The notes under the pieces: generated by a model
Database searches by the model: none
Told to the model about the DNA's origin: nothing
Seen by the model: only the letters and a program-made list of their open reading frames with translations
In this document: positions 24,403 through 32,467 of the stretch, piece after piece
Position numbering within the stretch: position 1 is the stretch's first letter
Layout: each line of letters opens with the position of its first letter
DNA from: Acidovorax sp. A1169
Lineage (GTDB): Bacteria; Pseudomonadota; Gammaproteobacteria; Burkholderiales; Burkholderiaceae_C
Reading direction: 5' to 3'
Assembly: GCF_030704685.1 (NCBI RefSeq)
Contig: NZ_JAUZDX010000010.1
Span: forward strand, 154,670 to 218,669
Length of the DNA: 64,000 nt
Program-made: the position numbers and the translations under genes

Positions 24403-24813
24403 ATGGCCATTGAGCACAAATTTGGATGGGGCCCTAAGGCGATGCCTCGGCCGAGCGATTCGGACATGAATCGTTTGGCTGGGATGGTTGGCCGCGGCGA
24501 ACTGCATCCTGTTCTTAACAACACGAAGTGGGCGGAGCTTCGAACGGAGATGCTCTCGGCGCCCTCCGAGCAGCATCCCCAATTCCGATCTCGCAGCGTG
24601 TTCTCACCACCTGGCTTCTGCACGAATTGGGATGGAGAGTTTTTCTACCACGTCCATCCAGTTGCAGACCTGGAGTGGATAGAGTTCCAAGCCACCTCTG
24701 CGGAATGGCTCAATGGAGTTCTCCGGCGCCATAGCATCCCGTATTCGATAGAAGATGGTGTTGTGCGAGTGTGGGGCTACACGCGTCCCGGACCGCAGCC
24801 AGTGTGGCAGTAA
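24403..24813 (+). CDS. DUF6678-like protein, MITE-flanked cargo
   Basis: A 136-residue protein with Leu-Asn-Asn-Thr-Lys-Trp-Ala-Glu-Leu-Arg and Pro-Gln-Phe-Arg-Ser-Arg-Ser-Val, which matches what I recall of DUF6678, then Trp-Asp-Gly-Glu-Phe-Phe-Tyr-His and a C-terminal Gly-Tyr-Thr-Arg-Pro-Gly. Members are often found beside immunity-type or toxin genes, but none is recognisable here. The second MITE begins 2 bp after its stop. Confidence 0.6.
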   Translation: MAIEHKFGWGPKAMPRPSDSDMNRLAGMVGRGELHPVLNNTKWAELRTEMLSAPSEQHPQFRSRSVFSPPGFCTNWDGEFFYHVHPVADLEWIEFQATSAEWLNGVLRRHSIPYSIEDGVVRVWGYTRPGPQPVWQ

Positions 24814-24815
24814 GC

Positions 24816-24973
24816 GGCCGAGGCTGTGTGAAAACGTCGATAGACGACTCTTGCAGGGGTACTGCAACCATTGCTCGTATCGAGATCTTGCGTTGTAGGG
24901 CGATCTGAGCGGTCCATTTCTGAGCGGATCGTCAAACCGAGGGCCCCACGCGCGTTTTCACACAGCCTCGGCC
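24816..24973. mobile_element. MITE-like palindromic element, copy 2
   Basis: A 158-bp element nearly identical to the first copy and in the same orientation, with the same 21-bp terminal inverted repeats. Together the two copies bracket about 1.4 kb with three small genes. Confidence 0.8.
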
Positions 24974-25196
24974 GATAGCGGCAGTCTAGCCGCTCGCGCC
25001 TGTACCCTGTATCACCCAAGAAGGCGACTCAGCGAAGCGGAGCAGGTACTGCCAGCGACCTGGGAATGTCGGCGAGAGCCGATCTGTGTGTCCAGTTAAC
25101 GCCGTTCCCGTTGTCCAACGCATGTCGCCCCACTGTCCGGCAACGACCGAACAGGCAACAGGTGCGGGGCTTGCCTGCAGTCACCGCACCAGGCTG

Positions 25197-25379
25197 CTAT
25201 GCGGACACCAGGCCCAGGCGGTAGCGTGCGGTGTCCAGCGACATTTTCAGTGCGGCGGCGCGGTGGCTGTCGGGCGCACCCCCCTGGGCCAGCCGGGTGG
25301 CCTCTGCCTGCCATTCCTCCAGAGCCCTGGCCCAGGTGGCAAGGGCGGTGTTTCGCGGCAGGGAGGGGGAGGGGACCAT
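25197..25379 (-). CDS. 60-residue helical protein, paralogue of a gene 3.8 kb away
   Basis: The protein has Ala-Leu-Ala-Thr-Trp-Ala-x-Ala-Leu-Glu, then Gly-Gly...Asp-x-x-Arg and Ala-Leu-Lys-x-x-Leu-Asp-x-Ala-Arg. The same residues appear in the other 60-residue protein at 28996-29178, so both are likely real genes under selection. Predicted as two helices; function unknown. Confidence 0.55.
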   Translation of the reverse strand: MVPSPSLPRNTALATWARALEEWQAEATRLAQGGAPDSHRAAALKMSLDTARYRLGLVSA

Positions 25380-25478
25380 GGTCCATAGTGTCAGAGTAGG
25401 CCCGGGGGTGATCTAGCCCATTTGGGTGACTGCAGTTGAAGCCGCAGTATGCGATGCCGTACGAGACCGGCCAAACGG

Positions 25479-26465
25479 TCATTCTTTCGTACCTCTGGTT
25501 GACGGGATGTGCTTTGGCCTCAAGGCTGCATCCGCAATCACCGCATCCCACGGTGCGGGCGACGGAAACAGCTCCTCCAGAAACACTATGAACGCCTTGA
25601 CGCTCGGACTCGCGCGCCGGCTTTCGGGCCAGATGGCGGTGATGGTCGGCATGTGGGCCGCAAAGTCGGTCAGCACGGGCACCAGCAGGCCGCGCTCGAC
25701 ATACGGCGCGGCGATGAACGATGCCGACATGCCGATGCCGCCACCTGCGGCGATGACCTCCACCACAGCGTCGCTCACGTCCACCACGATGGCCGCGTCG
25801 GGCGTGAACTCCAGCGTGCGGCTGCCGGCCTTGAACACCCAGCGCATCAGCTGGCCCGACGCCTGGTAGCGAAAGTTCACGCAGTCGTGGTGCTTGAGGT
25901 CCTCGGGCCTTTGGGGCGTGCCTCGAGCGGCCAGGTAGGCTGGTGAGGCGAAGGCGCTGACTTTGGCCGAGGTGAGGCCGCGCGACAGCAGATTGGAGTC
26001 GGGCAGATCGCCGATGCGTATGGCCACGTCGATGCCTTCTTCCACCAGGTTGACGAAGCGGTCGCCCAGCCGCAGGTCCACCTGCACCTTGGGGTAGCGG
26101 CGGCGAAACTCCGGCAGGGCGGGCGCGAGCAGGCGCGTGCCGATGGGCAGCGGCGCCGCCACCTTGATGGTGCCTGCCGGCTCGGCGCGCACGGCGGCGG
26201 CGGACTGCACCACGTCTTCGGCCGCGCGCAGCAGGTGCAGGGCGCGCTCGTGCAGCTCGCGGCCCTCGGGCGTGAGCACCAGGGATCGGGTGGTGCGCGT
26301 GAACAGGCGCAGGCCCAACTGCTGCTCCAGCCGCTGGATGGTCTTGCTCACGGCCGATGGCGACACCGACAGCGATTGCGCCGCCGCGGTGAAGCTGCCG
26401 TGTGAGGCCGCGCGGGCAAACGCGACGATGCCGGTCAGGCGCTCCAGGCTGATTGATTCCGTCAT
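25479..26465 (-). CDS. LysR-family transcriptional regulator
   Basis: A 328-residue LysR protein. HTH residues about 8-66 carry Ser-Phe-Thr-Ala-Ala-Ala-Gln-Ser-Leu and Ala-Val-Ser-Lys-Thr-Ile-Gln-Arg-Leu-Glu; the effector domain is of the Val-Asp-Leu-Arg-Leu-Gly-Asp-Arg type. Divergent from the NADP-dependent oxidoreductase gene, its probable target. Confidence 0.92.
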   Translation of the reverse strand: MTESISLERLTGIVAFARAASHGSFTAAAQSLSVSPSAVSKTIQRLEQQLGLRLFTRTTRSLVLTPEGRELHERALHLLRAAEDVVQSAAAVRAEPAGTIKVAAPLPIGTRLLAPALPEFRRRYPKVQVDLRLGDRFVNLVEEGIDVAIRIGDLPDSNLLSRGLTSAKVSAFASPAYLAARGTPQRPEDLKHHDCVNFRYQASGQLMRWVFKAGSRTLEFTPDAAIVVDVSDAVVEVIAAGGGIGMSASFIAAPYVERGLLVPVLTDFAAHMPTITAIWPESRRASPSVKAFIVFLEELFPSPAPWDAVIADAALRPKHIPSTRGTKE

Positions 26466-26551
26466 GGCATGAAAAAAGTGAGTCGTGGAGGGATTATCAA
26501 ACAGGCGGTGAAGATCGACACTGCGGTTTTGACGAATCCAAGGAGATCGCG

Positions 26552-27583
26552 ATGACGACCGCTACGACAACCACGACGACGATGATGAAGGCCATCCGCC
26601 TGCACGCCTTCGGCGGCCCCGAGGTGCTGCGCTACGAGGATGCGCCCGTGCCGCCCCTGAAGCCCGGCGAGGTGCTGGTGCGCGTACACGCCGTGGGCAT
26701 CAACCCGCCCGACTGGTACCTGCGCGAAGGCTACCGGATGCTGCCGCCCGCGTGGCAACCGCCGATCGCGATGCCCGCCATCCCGGGAACGGACGTGTCG
26801 GGCGTGGTCGATGCCGTGGCACCGGGCGTGCATGGCCTGGCCGTGGGCGACGAGGTCTTCGGGATGGTGCGCTTTCCCAGCTATGGCGACAGTGCGGCCT
26901 ATGCCGAGTACGTGGCGGCCCCTGCGTCGGACCTGGCGCGCAAGCCGGCCGGCATCAGCCATGTGCAGGCGGCTGCCGTACCCATGGCCTTGCTCACGGC
27001 GTGGCAGTTCCTCATCGAGCTGGGCCACGACCACCCGAACCCCTTGCAACCGCAGATGCACCGCCCGGTGCCCATTGCGGGCAAGACGGTGCTCGTCAAC
27101 GGCGCGGCGGGCGGGGTGGGGCACTTTGCGGTGCAGTTGGCGAAGGTCAAGGGCGCGCACGTGATCGCCGTGGCGTCAGGCGCGCACGAGGCATTTCTGC
27201 GGAGCCTGGGCGCCGACGAATTCATCGACTACACCCAGGGCGCGCCCGAAGCGGTGGCGCGCGGGGTGGACCTGGTGCTCGACACCCTGGGCGGCCCCAC
27301 CACCGGCCGGTTTTTGCAGACGCTCAAGCCGGGTGGCGTGCTGTACCCCGTGTTCCCCCTGGGCTACACCGGCGCCGACGAGGCTGCGCAGCGGGGCTTC
27401 ACGGTGTCGGCAACGCAGGTGAGGTCCAGCGGCGCCCAGCTCGCGCAACTGGCGGGCTTGCTCGGCGCGGGCACGGTGCGCGTGGCCATCGACAGCACGT
27501 TTGCGCTGGCCGATGCGCGCAGCGCACACGAGCGGGCGGCGCGTGGGCACATTCGCGGAAAGATCGTGCTCACGGTGCGCTGA
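26552..27583 (+). CDS. NADP-dependent MDR-family oxidoreductase
   Basis: Start at MTTATTTTTT behind AAGGAG (343 residues). After an odd Thr-rich leader (eight Thr in the first ten residues, perhaps dispensable, with Met-Met-Lys just after) comes a zinc-free QOR fold: Gly-Ile-Asn-Pro-Pro-Asp-Trp, Gly-Thr-Asp-Val-Ser-Gly, and Gly-Ala-Ala-Gly-Gly-Val-Gly for NADPH. Probably reduces enones or quinones. Divergent from a LysR gene. Confidence 0.9.
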   Translation: MTTATTTTTTMMKAIRLHAFGGPEVLRYEDAPVPPLKPGEVLVRVHAVGINPPDWYLREGYRMLPPAWQPPIAMPAIPGTDVSGVVDAVAPGVHGLAVGDEVFGMVRFPSYGDSAAYAEYVAAPASDLARKPAGISHVQAAAVPMALLTAWQFLIELGHDHPNPLQPQMHRPVPIAGKTVLVNGAAGGVGHFAVQLAKVKGAHVIAVASGAHEAFLRSLGADEFIDYTQGAPEAVARGVDLVLDTLGGPTTGRFLQTLKPGGVLYPVFPLGYTGADEAAQRGFTVSATQVRSSGAQLAQLAGLLGAGTVRVAIDSTFALADARSAHERAARGHIRGKIVLTVR

Positions 27584-27606
27584 GGCAACGGTCAGGGGGC
27601 CACAGC

Positions 27607-27996
27607 TCAGTCGTCCCGCAGCAGGGTGTAGGCTTTGTACAGGCACACCACCCCAAGGCCCATGAAGGCGATGGCTGGACCGTAGTCGCCCAGGAGCCAA
27701 TAGGCCAGGTAGATAAGGATGGCGCCGCCCTTGCCCCCGCCAGCGGCAGGCTCCCCGAGTGAGAAGCACATTGCCACGCCCGCCGCAAGAAACACGATGC
27801 CGAACAGCGAGCAGGCGATCCAGGCCATCGGGTGCGGCGGTTTGTCATCGGCAGGTGGGTGCCTGGGCCCATCTGTGGTTGAGGCGGTCTTGTTGCCTTG
27901 GCGAGAAGCCCAGATGATCGCGGCGGCCACGGCGATGACGCCAAAGAGAACGTAGAAGTTGGGCACTTGGGAGGGGGAGAGGAGCTGGCGTCGCAT
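27607..27996 (-). CDS. Small membrane protein, unknown function
   Basis: A 129-residue protein with three predicted membrane helices (about 15-30, 57-80 and 90-120) and a short Pro/Asp-rich loop after the first. No family recognised. Convergent with the oxidoreductase gene. Confidence 0.65.
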   Translation of the reverse strand: MRRQLLSPSQVPNFYVLFGVIAVAAAIIWASRQGNKTASTTDGPRHPPADDKPPHPMAWIACSLFGIVFLAAGVAMCFSLGEPAAGGGKGGAILIYLAYWLLGDYGPAIAFMGLGVVCLYKAYTLLRDD

Positions 27997-28095
27997 TGTG
28001 GGCCCGATGCGTGTGTGCCTTCAACGGAAAATTACCTGGAGACTTTCACTCAGCGCGGCGCCACAGCGCCCCGGCCAGGCCGTAGCAGATTTGCC

Positions 28096-28716
28096 ATGGT
28101 TTTCGAGTATCGGGATTCCGACAAGCCAAACTTTTATCTTGGCGCCTGGGCCGTGCGTGAGGGCAGAATGGGGTACATGACACGCACCCCGGACATTGAC
28201 CTTACCGATCAGGAACACGCATGGTTGGGCCAGATCGACTTCAGCCGCAGGCACGACGACGCCACGGTACGGTCGCTGGAGCCCATGGCAGCGCTCTACC
28301 AGTCGCTGCTGGCGCGCGGCGGCATTCCTGTGGAGCGCCTGCGCTACTACAAGGTGCCGGACCGCTACCCTGGAGGGCAGGGGCGCTCGCGCGAGGCCTG
28401 GTACGAGGCCAATGGCGCCCCTGCCAATGGCGCGCACCTGGAGGCCAGCTTTCTGCCCCGGCTCGAATACTACGTCTTCGGGCCGAACCTGCCGGCCGAT
28501 ATCGTTGCGGCGTTCAGGCAGGCGGCCCTGTCGGATGGCCGGCTCTCCAGCTGGGAGATCGAGCGGCTCAAGCCCGGCGCCATGCAGGTGGTGCGGGCGC
28601 TGCCGCAGGAGATTTCAGTGTCTGCTGAAGAATTTTTGAAGCTGGCCTTCGAGTGCGGCGCGCAGCCGACGGCGGCGGCGTCGCTGTGGGAGTCGTTGTG
28701 CAAGGCGCGGCGCTAA
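28096..28716 (+). CDS. Unknown protein
   Basis: Start at MVFEYRDSDK (206 residues), where protein-like composition begins. It has Tyr-Leu-Gly-Ala-Trp-Ala, an Asp-Leu-Thr-Asp-Gln-Glu-His-Ala-Trp-Leu helix and a C-terminal helical part with Phe-Leu-Lys-Leu-Ala-Phe-Glu-Cys. No signal peptide or membrane helix. Not recognised. The next small gene begins 6 bp after its stop, so the two are probably co-transcribed. Confidence 0.65.
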   Translation: MVFEYRDSDKPNFYLGAWAVREGRMGYMTRTPDIDLTDQEHAWLGQIDFSRRHDDATVRSLEPMAALYQSLLARGGIPVERLRYYKVPDRYPGGQGRSREAWYEANGAPANGAHLEASFLPRLEYYVFGPNLPADIVAAFRQAALSDGRLSSWEIERLKPGAMQVVRALPQEISVSAEEFLKLAFECGAQPTAAASLWESLCKARR

Positions 28717-28722
28717 AGCCCC

Positions 28723-28938
28723 ATGACCCCCAACGCTGATGCGGAGCCGGGAGACAGCGGGCAACTGGAAATCGAAGGGCACACGGGCACCTGGCAGGTG
28801 AAGGACGGCACCCTCACCGTGACCTGCCTGACCATGGGCATTGCGCCGAAAAGCGCCAAGGTGTTGGACAACCCGGACTTTCTGGCACGGCTGCTGCTGC
28901 AGGAAATGCACCGCGAATGGAAGCTGACGCGGCCTTAG
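28723..28938 (+). CDS. Small unknown protein
   Basis: A 71-residue protein with beta-like Gln-Leu-Glu-Ile-Glu-Gly...Trp-Gln-Val-Lys-Asp-Gly-Thr-Leu-Thr-Val and a C-terminal helix. Composition and the 6-bp spacing to the upstream gene support it. Function unknown. Confidence 0.55.
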   Translation: MTPNADAEPGDSGQLEIEGHTGTWQVKDGTLTVTCLTMGIAPKSAKVLDNPDFLARLLLQEMHREWKLTRP

Positions 28939-28995
28939 CGGAGGGTGTCCGCCGGTGTAAGCATCGCCGTGCCGTTGCTTCCCGCCCCGTCTCGT

Positions 28996-29178
28996 TCAAG
29001 GGGCCAGCCCATCCACCTCGGCACGGGCCGCATCGAGCGCCCGCTTGAGCGCCACTGACCGCACGCGGTCGCGCTGGCCGCCGCGCAGCACGCGGTGCAT
29101 TTCCTGGTGGAATGCTTCCAGGGCTATGGCCCAGGTGGCAAGGGCCTGCTGCCGGTCAACAGGGGTGGAGTAGGTCAT
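28996..29178 (-). CDS. 60-residue helical protein, paralogue of the gene at 25.2 kb
   Basis: It shares Ala-Leu-Ala-Thr-Trp-Ala-x-Ala-Leu-Glu, Gly-Gly-x-x-Asp and Ala-Leu-Lys-x-x-Leu-Asp-x-Ala-Arg with the 60-residue protein at 25197-25379, at matching spacing. No signal peptide. Function unknown; duplication within one neighbourhood is the notable point. Confidence 0.55.
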   Translation of the reverse strand: MTYSTPVDRQQALATWAIALEAFHQEMHRVLRGGQRDRVRSVALKRALDAARAEVDGLAP

Positions 29179-29449
29179 CCACCATGGTGGCGCAGTGGTG
29201 GCAATGCGCGTGCAAGGGATGCCGCTGTGGGGGCGTGGGACAAGGACCCCTTTTTATCGCTCCAACGGGCCGCCACAGGGCCGGGCAGCTTGCCCCCGTT
29301 TTTGGGCCTGCTCTCCGTGCGGTTTTGCACACCGCAGCCATTTTCAAAAACGCCACCGGCCCCATCTGCTGCGAGGATGGGCACTTGTCTGACACGGAGG
29401 GCTGGGCTTGCCAGCTACCTTTGCATACATCTACCACCGGGAGAGCACC

Positions 29450-29611
29450 ATGAGCACCAGCAAACCATTCCAGCGCCAGATGTCCTTTGCCGATGCCGGC
29501 CTGGCAGAGGATGCGGAACTGGAGTTTGGCCAGTACAGCCCGCGCGTGATGTGGCTGGCGGCCGCTGCGGTGATGCTGCTGGTGGCGGTGGTGGCGTTTG
29601 CCGCAGGCTGA
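29450..29611 (+). CDS. Small single-pass membrane protein
   Basis: A 53-residue product behind GGGAGAG. An acidic, polar N-terminus (to about 30) is followed by one membrane helix near the C-terminus (Met-Trp-Leu-Ala-Ala-Ala-Ala-Val-Met-Leu-Leu). Likely an inner-membrane tail-anchored small protein. Function unknown. Confidence 0.5.
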   Translation: MSTSKPFQRQMSFADAGLAEDAELEFGQYSPRVMWLAAAAVMLLVAVVAFAAG

Positions 29612-29767
29612 CGCTGCGCCAACAGCGCAGCGGGGCGAGTGCCCTGCGCAGCACTGGTTACCGAGCGCAACGCGGCTTGCCGCAGGTGCGGCCGGCGAGC
29701 ACACTGCAGGCTCGCTGCAGAGACCGCACCCATGCATGAACCTACAAGAAACCGGGGGAAATCGACC

Positions 29768-30352
29768 ATGAAAACCATGCCACCACTGGCACGCGGCGCG
29801 GCGCTTGGCGCCATGTTGCTTTGTGCATCTGCCGCCATGGCGCAGGACTACCCCCAGCGCGCGCGCGAGGACCTGGGCCCCAGGGCGCGGGCGCAGTACG
29901 ACCGCTGTGTGGAAAACGCCACCGAAAAGCCCACGCCCACGGGCATCCACATCGCGCTGCGCGTGTGCGATGAAAACTACCTCATGGGCAAGGCGCCCAC
30001 GGAGAAGGGCGCACGCCTGTCCGCTGAGGTGCGGGCCAAGCGCCTGGCCGAGGAGTACAACTCCGACGCCCGCGAGCGGCGCGACGAGCGCATCCTGACC
30101 ACCTCGGCCACGCACGCGGGCCGGCATGTGACGGTGAAGTTCCTGGTCAGCCCGGCCGGCGTGCGGCCGGATTTCGAGGCCGTGGTGGAGCGCGAGCTGC
30201 TGGGCACGCTGTGCCGCGACCCGCATGTGGCGCCCGACCTGCAGGCCGGTGTGCGCCTGAGCTACATCTACGACGACACCGCCATGCGCCGCTTGGCGAA
30301 TGTGACGGTGTCGCAGGCCAAGTGCGGCGAGTGGCCGTGGAACCGGATGTAA
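29768..30352 (+). CDS. Exported protein, unknown function
   Basis: Start at MKTMPPLARG (194 residues). Residues 1-25 are a Sec signal (Ala-Ala-Met-Ala cleavage region). The mature protein has Cys-Val-Glu-Asn, a Cys-Asp-Glu-Asn-Tyr-Leu pair, a Thr-Val-Lys-Phe-Leu-Val strand, and Cys near the C-terminus, so disulfides are likely in the periplasm. No family recognised. A strong terminator follows 25 bp after the stop. Confidence 0.68.
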   Translation: MKTMPPLARGAALGAMLLCASAAMAQDYPQRAREDLGPRARAQYDRCVENATEKPTPTGIHIALRVCDENYLMGKAPTEKGARLSAEVRAKRLAEEYNSDARERRDERILTTSATHAGRHVTVKFLVSPAGVRPDFEAVVERELLGTLCRDPHVAPDLQAGVRLSYIYDDTAMRRLANVTVSQAKCGEWPWNRM

Positions 30353-30376
30353 ACCGTCGCTGCATTTGCGCCCCCT

Positions 30377-30402
30377 AAGCCGCCTTGTCAGGCGGCTTTT
30401 TT
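30377..30402 (+). terminator. Rho-independent terminator
   Basis: AAGCCGCC and GGCGGCTT pair around a six-base loop, followed by TTTT, just after the exported-protein gene. Confidence 0.88.
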
Positions 30403-30531
30403 CATGGCACGAGGGGGCTTGCAGGCAGGCGGGGGTTGCGGGTTTTCGACATCCAGGAATGGCATTTGTCCGACAGCCTGGGCGCCCGCTGGCCGTTAAC
30501 TTCACTGCAACACACAGCCAGGAGCAACCAC

Positions 30532-30789
30532 ATGAAAACAATGAGCAACACATCGGGCAATTACGGCATGCTGCAGGGCGCCGACAGTACGGGTGATTCG
30601 CGGGTGTTCGGCATCTCTGCGGTCATTGCGGTGCTGGTGGTGTCGTGCGTGGTGGCCTTCAAGATGGCCGCGCCAGAGATCAAGGCAGCCCTGGCCAGCC
30701 AGTTGCCGGCTGCCACGCAGTTGGTCTCTTCTCAGTCCGCGCCCAGCGTGGATGCATCTGCCCCGCGCGCCGTGGTGGGCGAGCACTAA
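30532..30789 (+). CDS. Small single-pass membrane protein
   Basis: Start at MKTMSNTSGN behind AGGAGC (85 residues). A polar N-terminus, one membrane helix (about 27-45) and an Ala/Ser/Pro-rich tail. Its first residues (Met-Lys-Thr-Met) match the start of the exported protein before it, probably by chance. Function unknown. Confidence 0.5.
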   Translation: MKTMSNTSGNYGMLQGADSTGDSRVFGISAVIAVLVVSCVVAFKMAAPEIKAALASQLPAATQLVSSQSAPSVDASAPRAVVGEH

Positions 30790-30974
30790 GAGTCCCTGGT
30801 TTGGGTTGTCGCGCGGCAGGATGGCGCGGCCCCCCGCGCGTCAGTCAAGTAGCAGCCCAGTAGAGCAGCAGGTCTTTCGCGGGTGTCACAACCCCATGGC
30901 GCATGCGCGGGCACCATCGAAGGCCTGTTTCTTGCTGGCGCTTGCCGCCTGCCATCCGCCTTCTCTCTGCTCCC

Positions 30975-31121
30975 ATGGTTCTGTACAAGCCCGGTTCCCG
31001 ATTTCTCTACAAAGGCCGCGTCGTCACCGTCGACTACATCATCATCCGCAAAAGCGGCATGTGGATTCGTCTCGTCGGGCATGAGGAGTCGTGCCTGCCA
31101 GAGGCGCTGACACCGCTGTGA
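30975..31121 (+). CDS. Small basic protein, unknown function
   Basis: Start at MVLYKPGSRF (48 residues). It reads as a small beta barrel or SH3-like piece: Tyr-Lys-Pro-Gly-Ser-Arg-Phe-Leu-Tyr-Lys-Gly-Arg-Val-Val-Thr-Val. No clear ribosome site, so confidence is modest. Confidence 0.4.
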   Translation: MVLYKPGSRFLYKGRVVTVDYIIIRKSGMWIRLVGHEESCLPEALTPL

Positions 31122-31178
31122 GCCCGCGCTGACTGTACGCAGTACTGGCCTGCACCATGCTGTGCCCACCCATCCCCG

Positions 31179-31391
31179 TCATGGTGAATTGATGCTTGCT
31201 GGGGTCTCAGGGTCCACATCCGATTCGGGTGGATGCGGCGCAGGCGCTGCAGGCGTAGTGTCCCCGCGCTCGGGCGCCGTGTCCGCAGGCTTGCGTTTTC
31301 CGGCAGAGGCGTCGGCTTCCGTAAAGGCCGGGGTGGGGCGGTCGGGGTCCTTGCGGGGCTTGCCGTCGGGCGATGGGGATGGTGTGGCCAT
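31179..31391 (-). CDS. Short proline-rich disordered protein
   Basis: Start at MATPSPSPDG behind GGAGG (70 residues). Rich in Pro, Asp, Ala and Lys, without hydrophobic segments. Similar in design to the small Pro-rich proteins near 7.5 and 37.7 kb. Function unknown. Confidence 0.45.
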   Translation of the reverse strand: MATPSPSPDGKPRKDPDRPTPAFTEADASAGKRKPADTAPERGDTTPAAPAPHPPESDVDPETPASINSP

Positions 31392-31480
31392 GGGGCCTCC
31401 GCTGCAAAAAGCCCAGTGTGCGCACCAGGTGGCTGCACGGCTGTAGGACGATGCCGCCGTCCCATGGGGTGGCAATCCGG

Positions 31481-31777
31481 CTATTTTTTTGCAGCGGCGG
31501 CTGCAGCGGTTTGCTGGGCATCGATCTCGCGCAGCAGATCGTTGGATTTTTCGAGCGCTTCGGCCGTCTCGCTGAGCTGCTGTTCCAGCTCGTCGGTGCG
31601 CTCCACGGCGGCCTGCAGGTCGCCCTCCAGCGCTTCTGTGGGGATTTGCGTGGACAGCACGGCGTGCACCACGTTGAGCTCGCTGGCCGTGGCCTTGATC
31701 TGCTCGGCCGCTTCGCTGTTCTGGTTCAGGACATCGGCGATCTCGGATGCCTGGGACGGTTTCGACTCGCTGGGCAT
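31481..31777 (-). CDS. Small coiled-coil protein
   Basis: Start at MPSESKPSQA (98 residues; an ATG eleven codons earlier is possible). Almost all of it is predicted helix with heptads, Glu/Gln/Ala-rich (Glu-Leu-Glu-Gln-Gln-Leu-Ser-Glu-Thr-Ala-Glu-Ala-Leu-Glu). Ends in an Ala run. Function unknown. Confidence 0.5.
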   Translation of the reverse strand: MPSESKPSQASEIADVLNQNSEAAEQIKATASELNVVHAVLSTQIPTEALEGDLQAAVERTDELEQQLSETAEALEKSNDLLREIDAQQTAAAAAAKK

Positions 31778-31912
31778 GGTGGGGGCTCGGCTCAAGGGGG
31801 AAAAAATCACACAATCGTGTGCATGCGGGGTAACGGCCTACAGGCAGTGACCATGTACGGGCTTAGATTGTAGGCAGCTTCCCAATAACCGGTGTAACCG
31901 GCACGTTCCACG

Positions 31913-32293
31913 ATGCCTCTCATCACCATTCTCGTCGAAGACAACAAGACCATCAGTGAGACCCTGGTTCCGGCATTGGAAGAGTTGGCCAATGCCCGCG
32001 TTGTTGCCATTGCCACCACTGCCTCGGGTGCCCGGCAGGCGGTGGAGCGTTGGCGCGGGCAATGGCACCTGATGGTGGTGGACCTGTTTCTGGCCGCCGG
32101 CTCGGGCCTGGAGGTGCTGCAGGCCGTGCGCCAGCGCAATCCCGGCCAGCATGTGTTCGTGCTGTCCAACTACGCCACGCTCGACATGCGCCGCCGCTGC
32201 CTGGCACAGGGCGCCGATGCCGTGTTCGACAAATCTACGGAACTGGATGCCTTCTTTGACCACTGCATGGCCTTGCCCGATCCCGAAGGCTGA
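31913..32293 (+). CDS. Stand-alone CheY-like receiver protein
   Basis: A 126-residue receiver domain without an output domain. Acidic residues Glu9/Asp10, phospho-acceptor Asp57 in Val-Val-Asp-Leu, Ser in Val-Leu-Ser-Asn and Lys in Asp-Lys-Ser are all present. It lies 174 bp before a hybrid histidine kinase on the same strand and may take phosphate from it. Confidence 0.85.
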   Translation: MPLITILVEDNKTISETLVPALEELANARVVAIATTASGARQAVERWRGQWHLMVVDLFLAAGSGLEVLQAVRQRNPGQHVFVLSNYATLDMRRRCLAQGADAVFDKSTELDAFFDHCMALPDPEG

Positions 32294-32467
32294 CCGTGCG
32301 CGCCCGCAAGGCCGGCCCTGTGCCGGGCCGTGGCGGCATCCATGAACACCCGGGTGGTTCAAACCCGGCCAAGAATGTAAAGTGACGCTTCCTGTCCCGC
32401 GAGCGCTCCCGATATTTGCTGGGCGTGAGGTCGCGGGAGAATATGCCAATATAAAAAACCGCACCCC

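Noticed and set aside
23904..24623. A 239-residue version of the minus-strand cargo gene
   Set aside because: The N-terminal 131 codons overlap the DUF6678-like gene antisense and lack protein-like composition; the internal Met start fits better.
23271..24973. A CRISPR array
   Set aside because: Only two copies, about 157 bp long and 1.4 kb apart with genes between; they are palindromic MITE-like elements.
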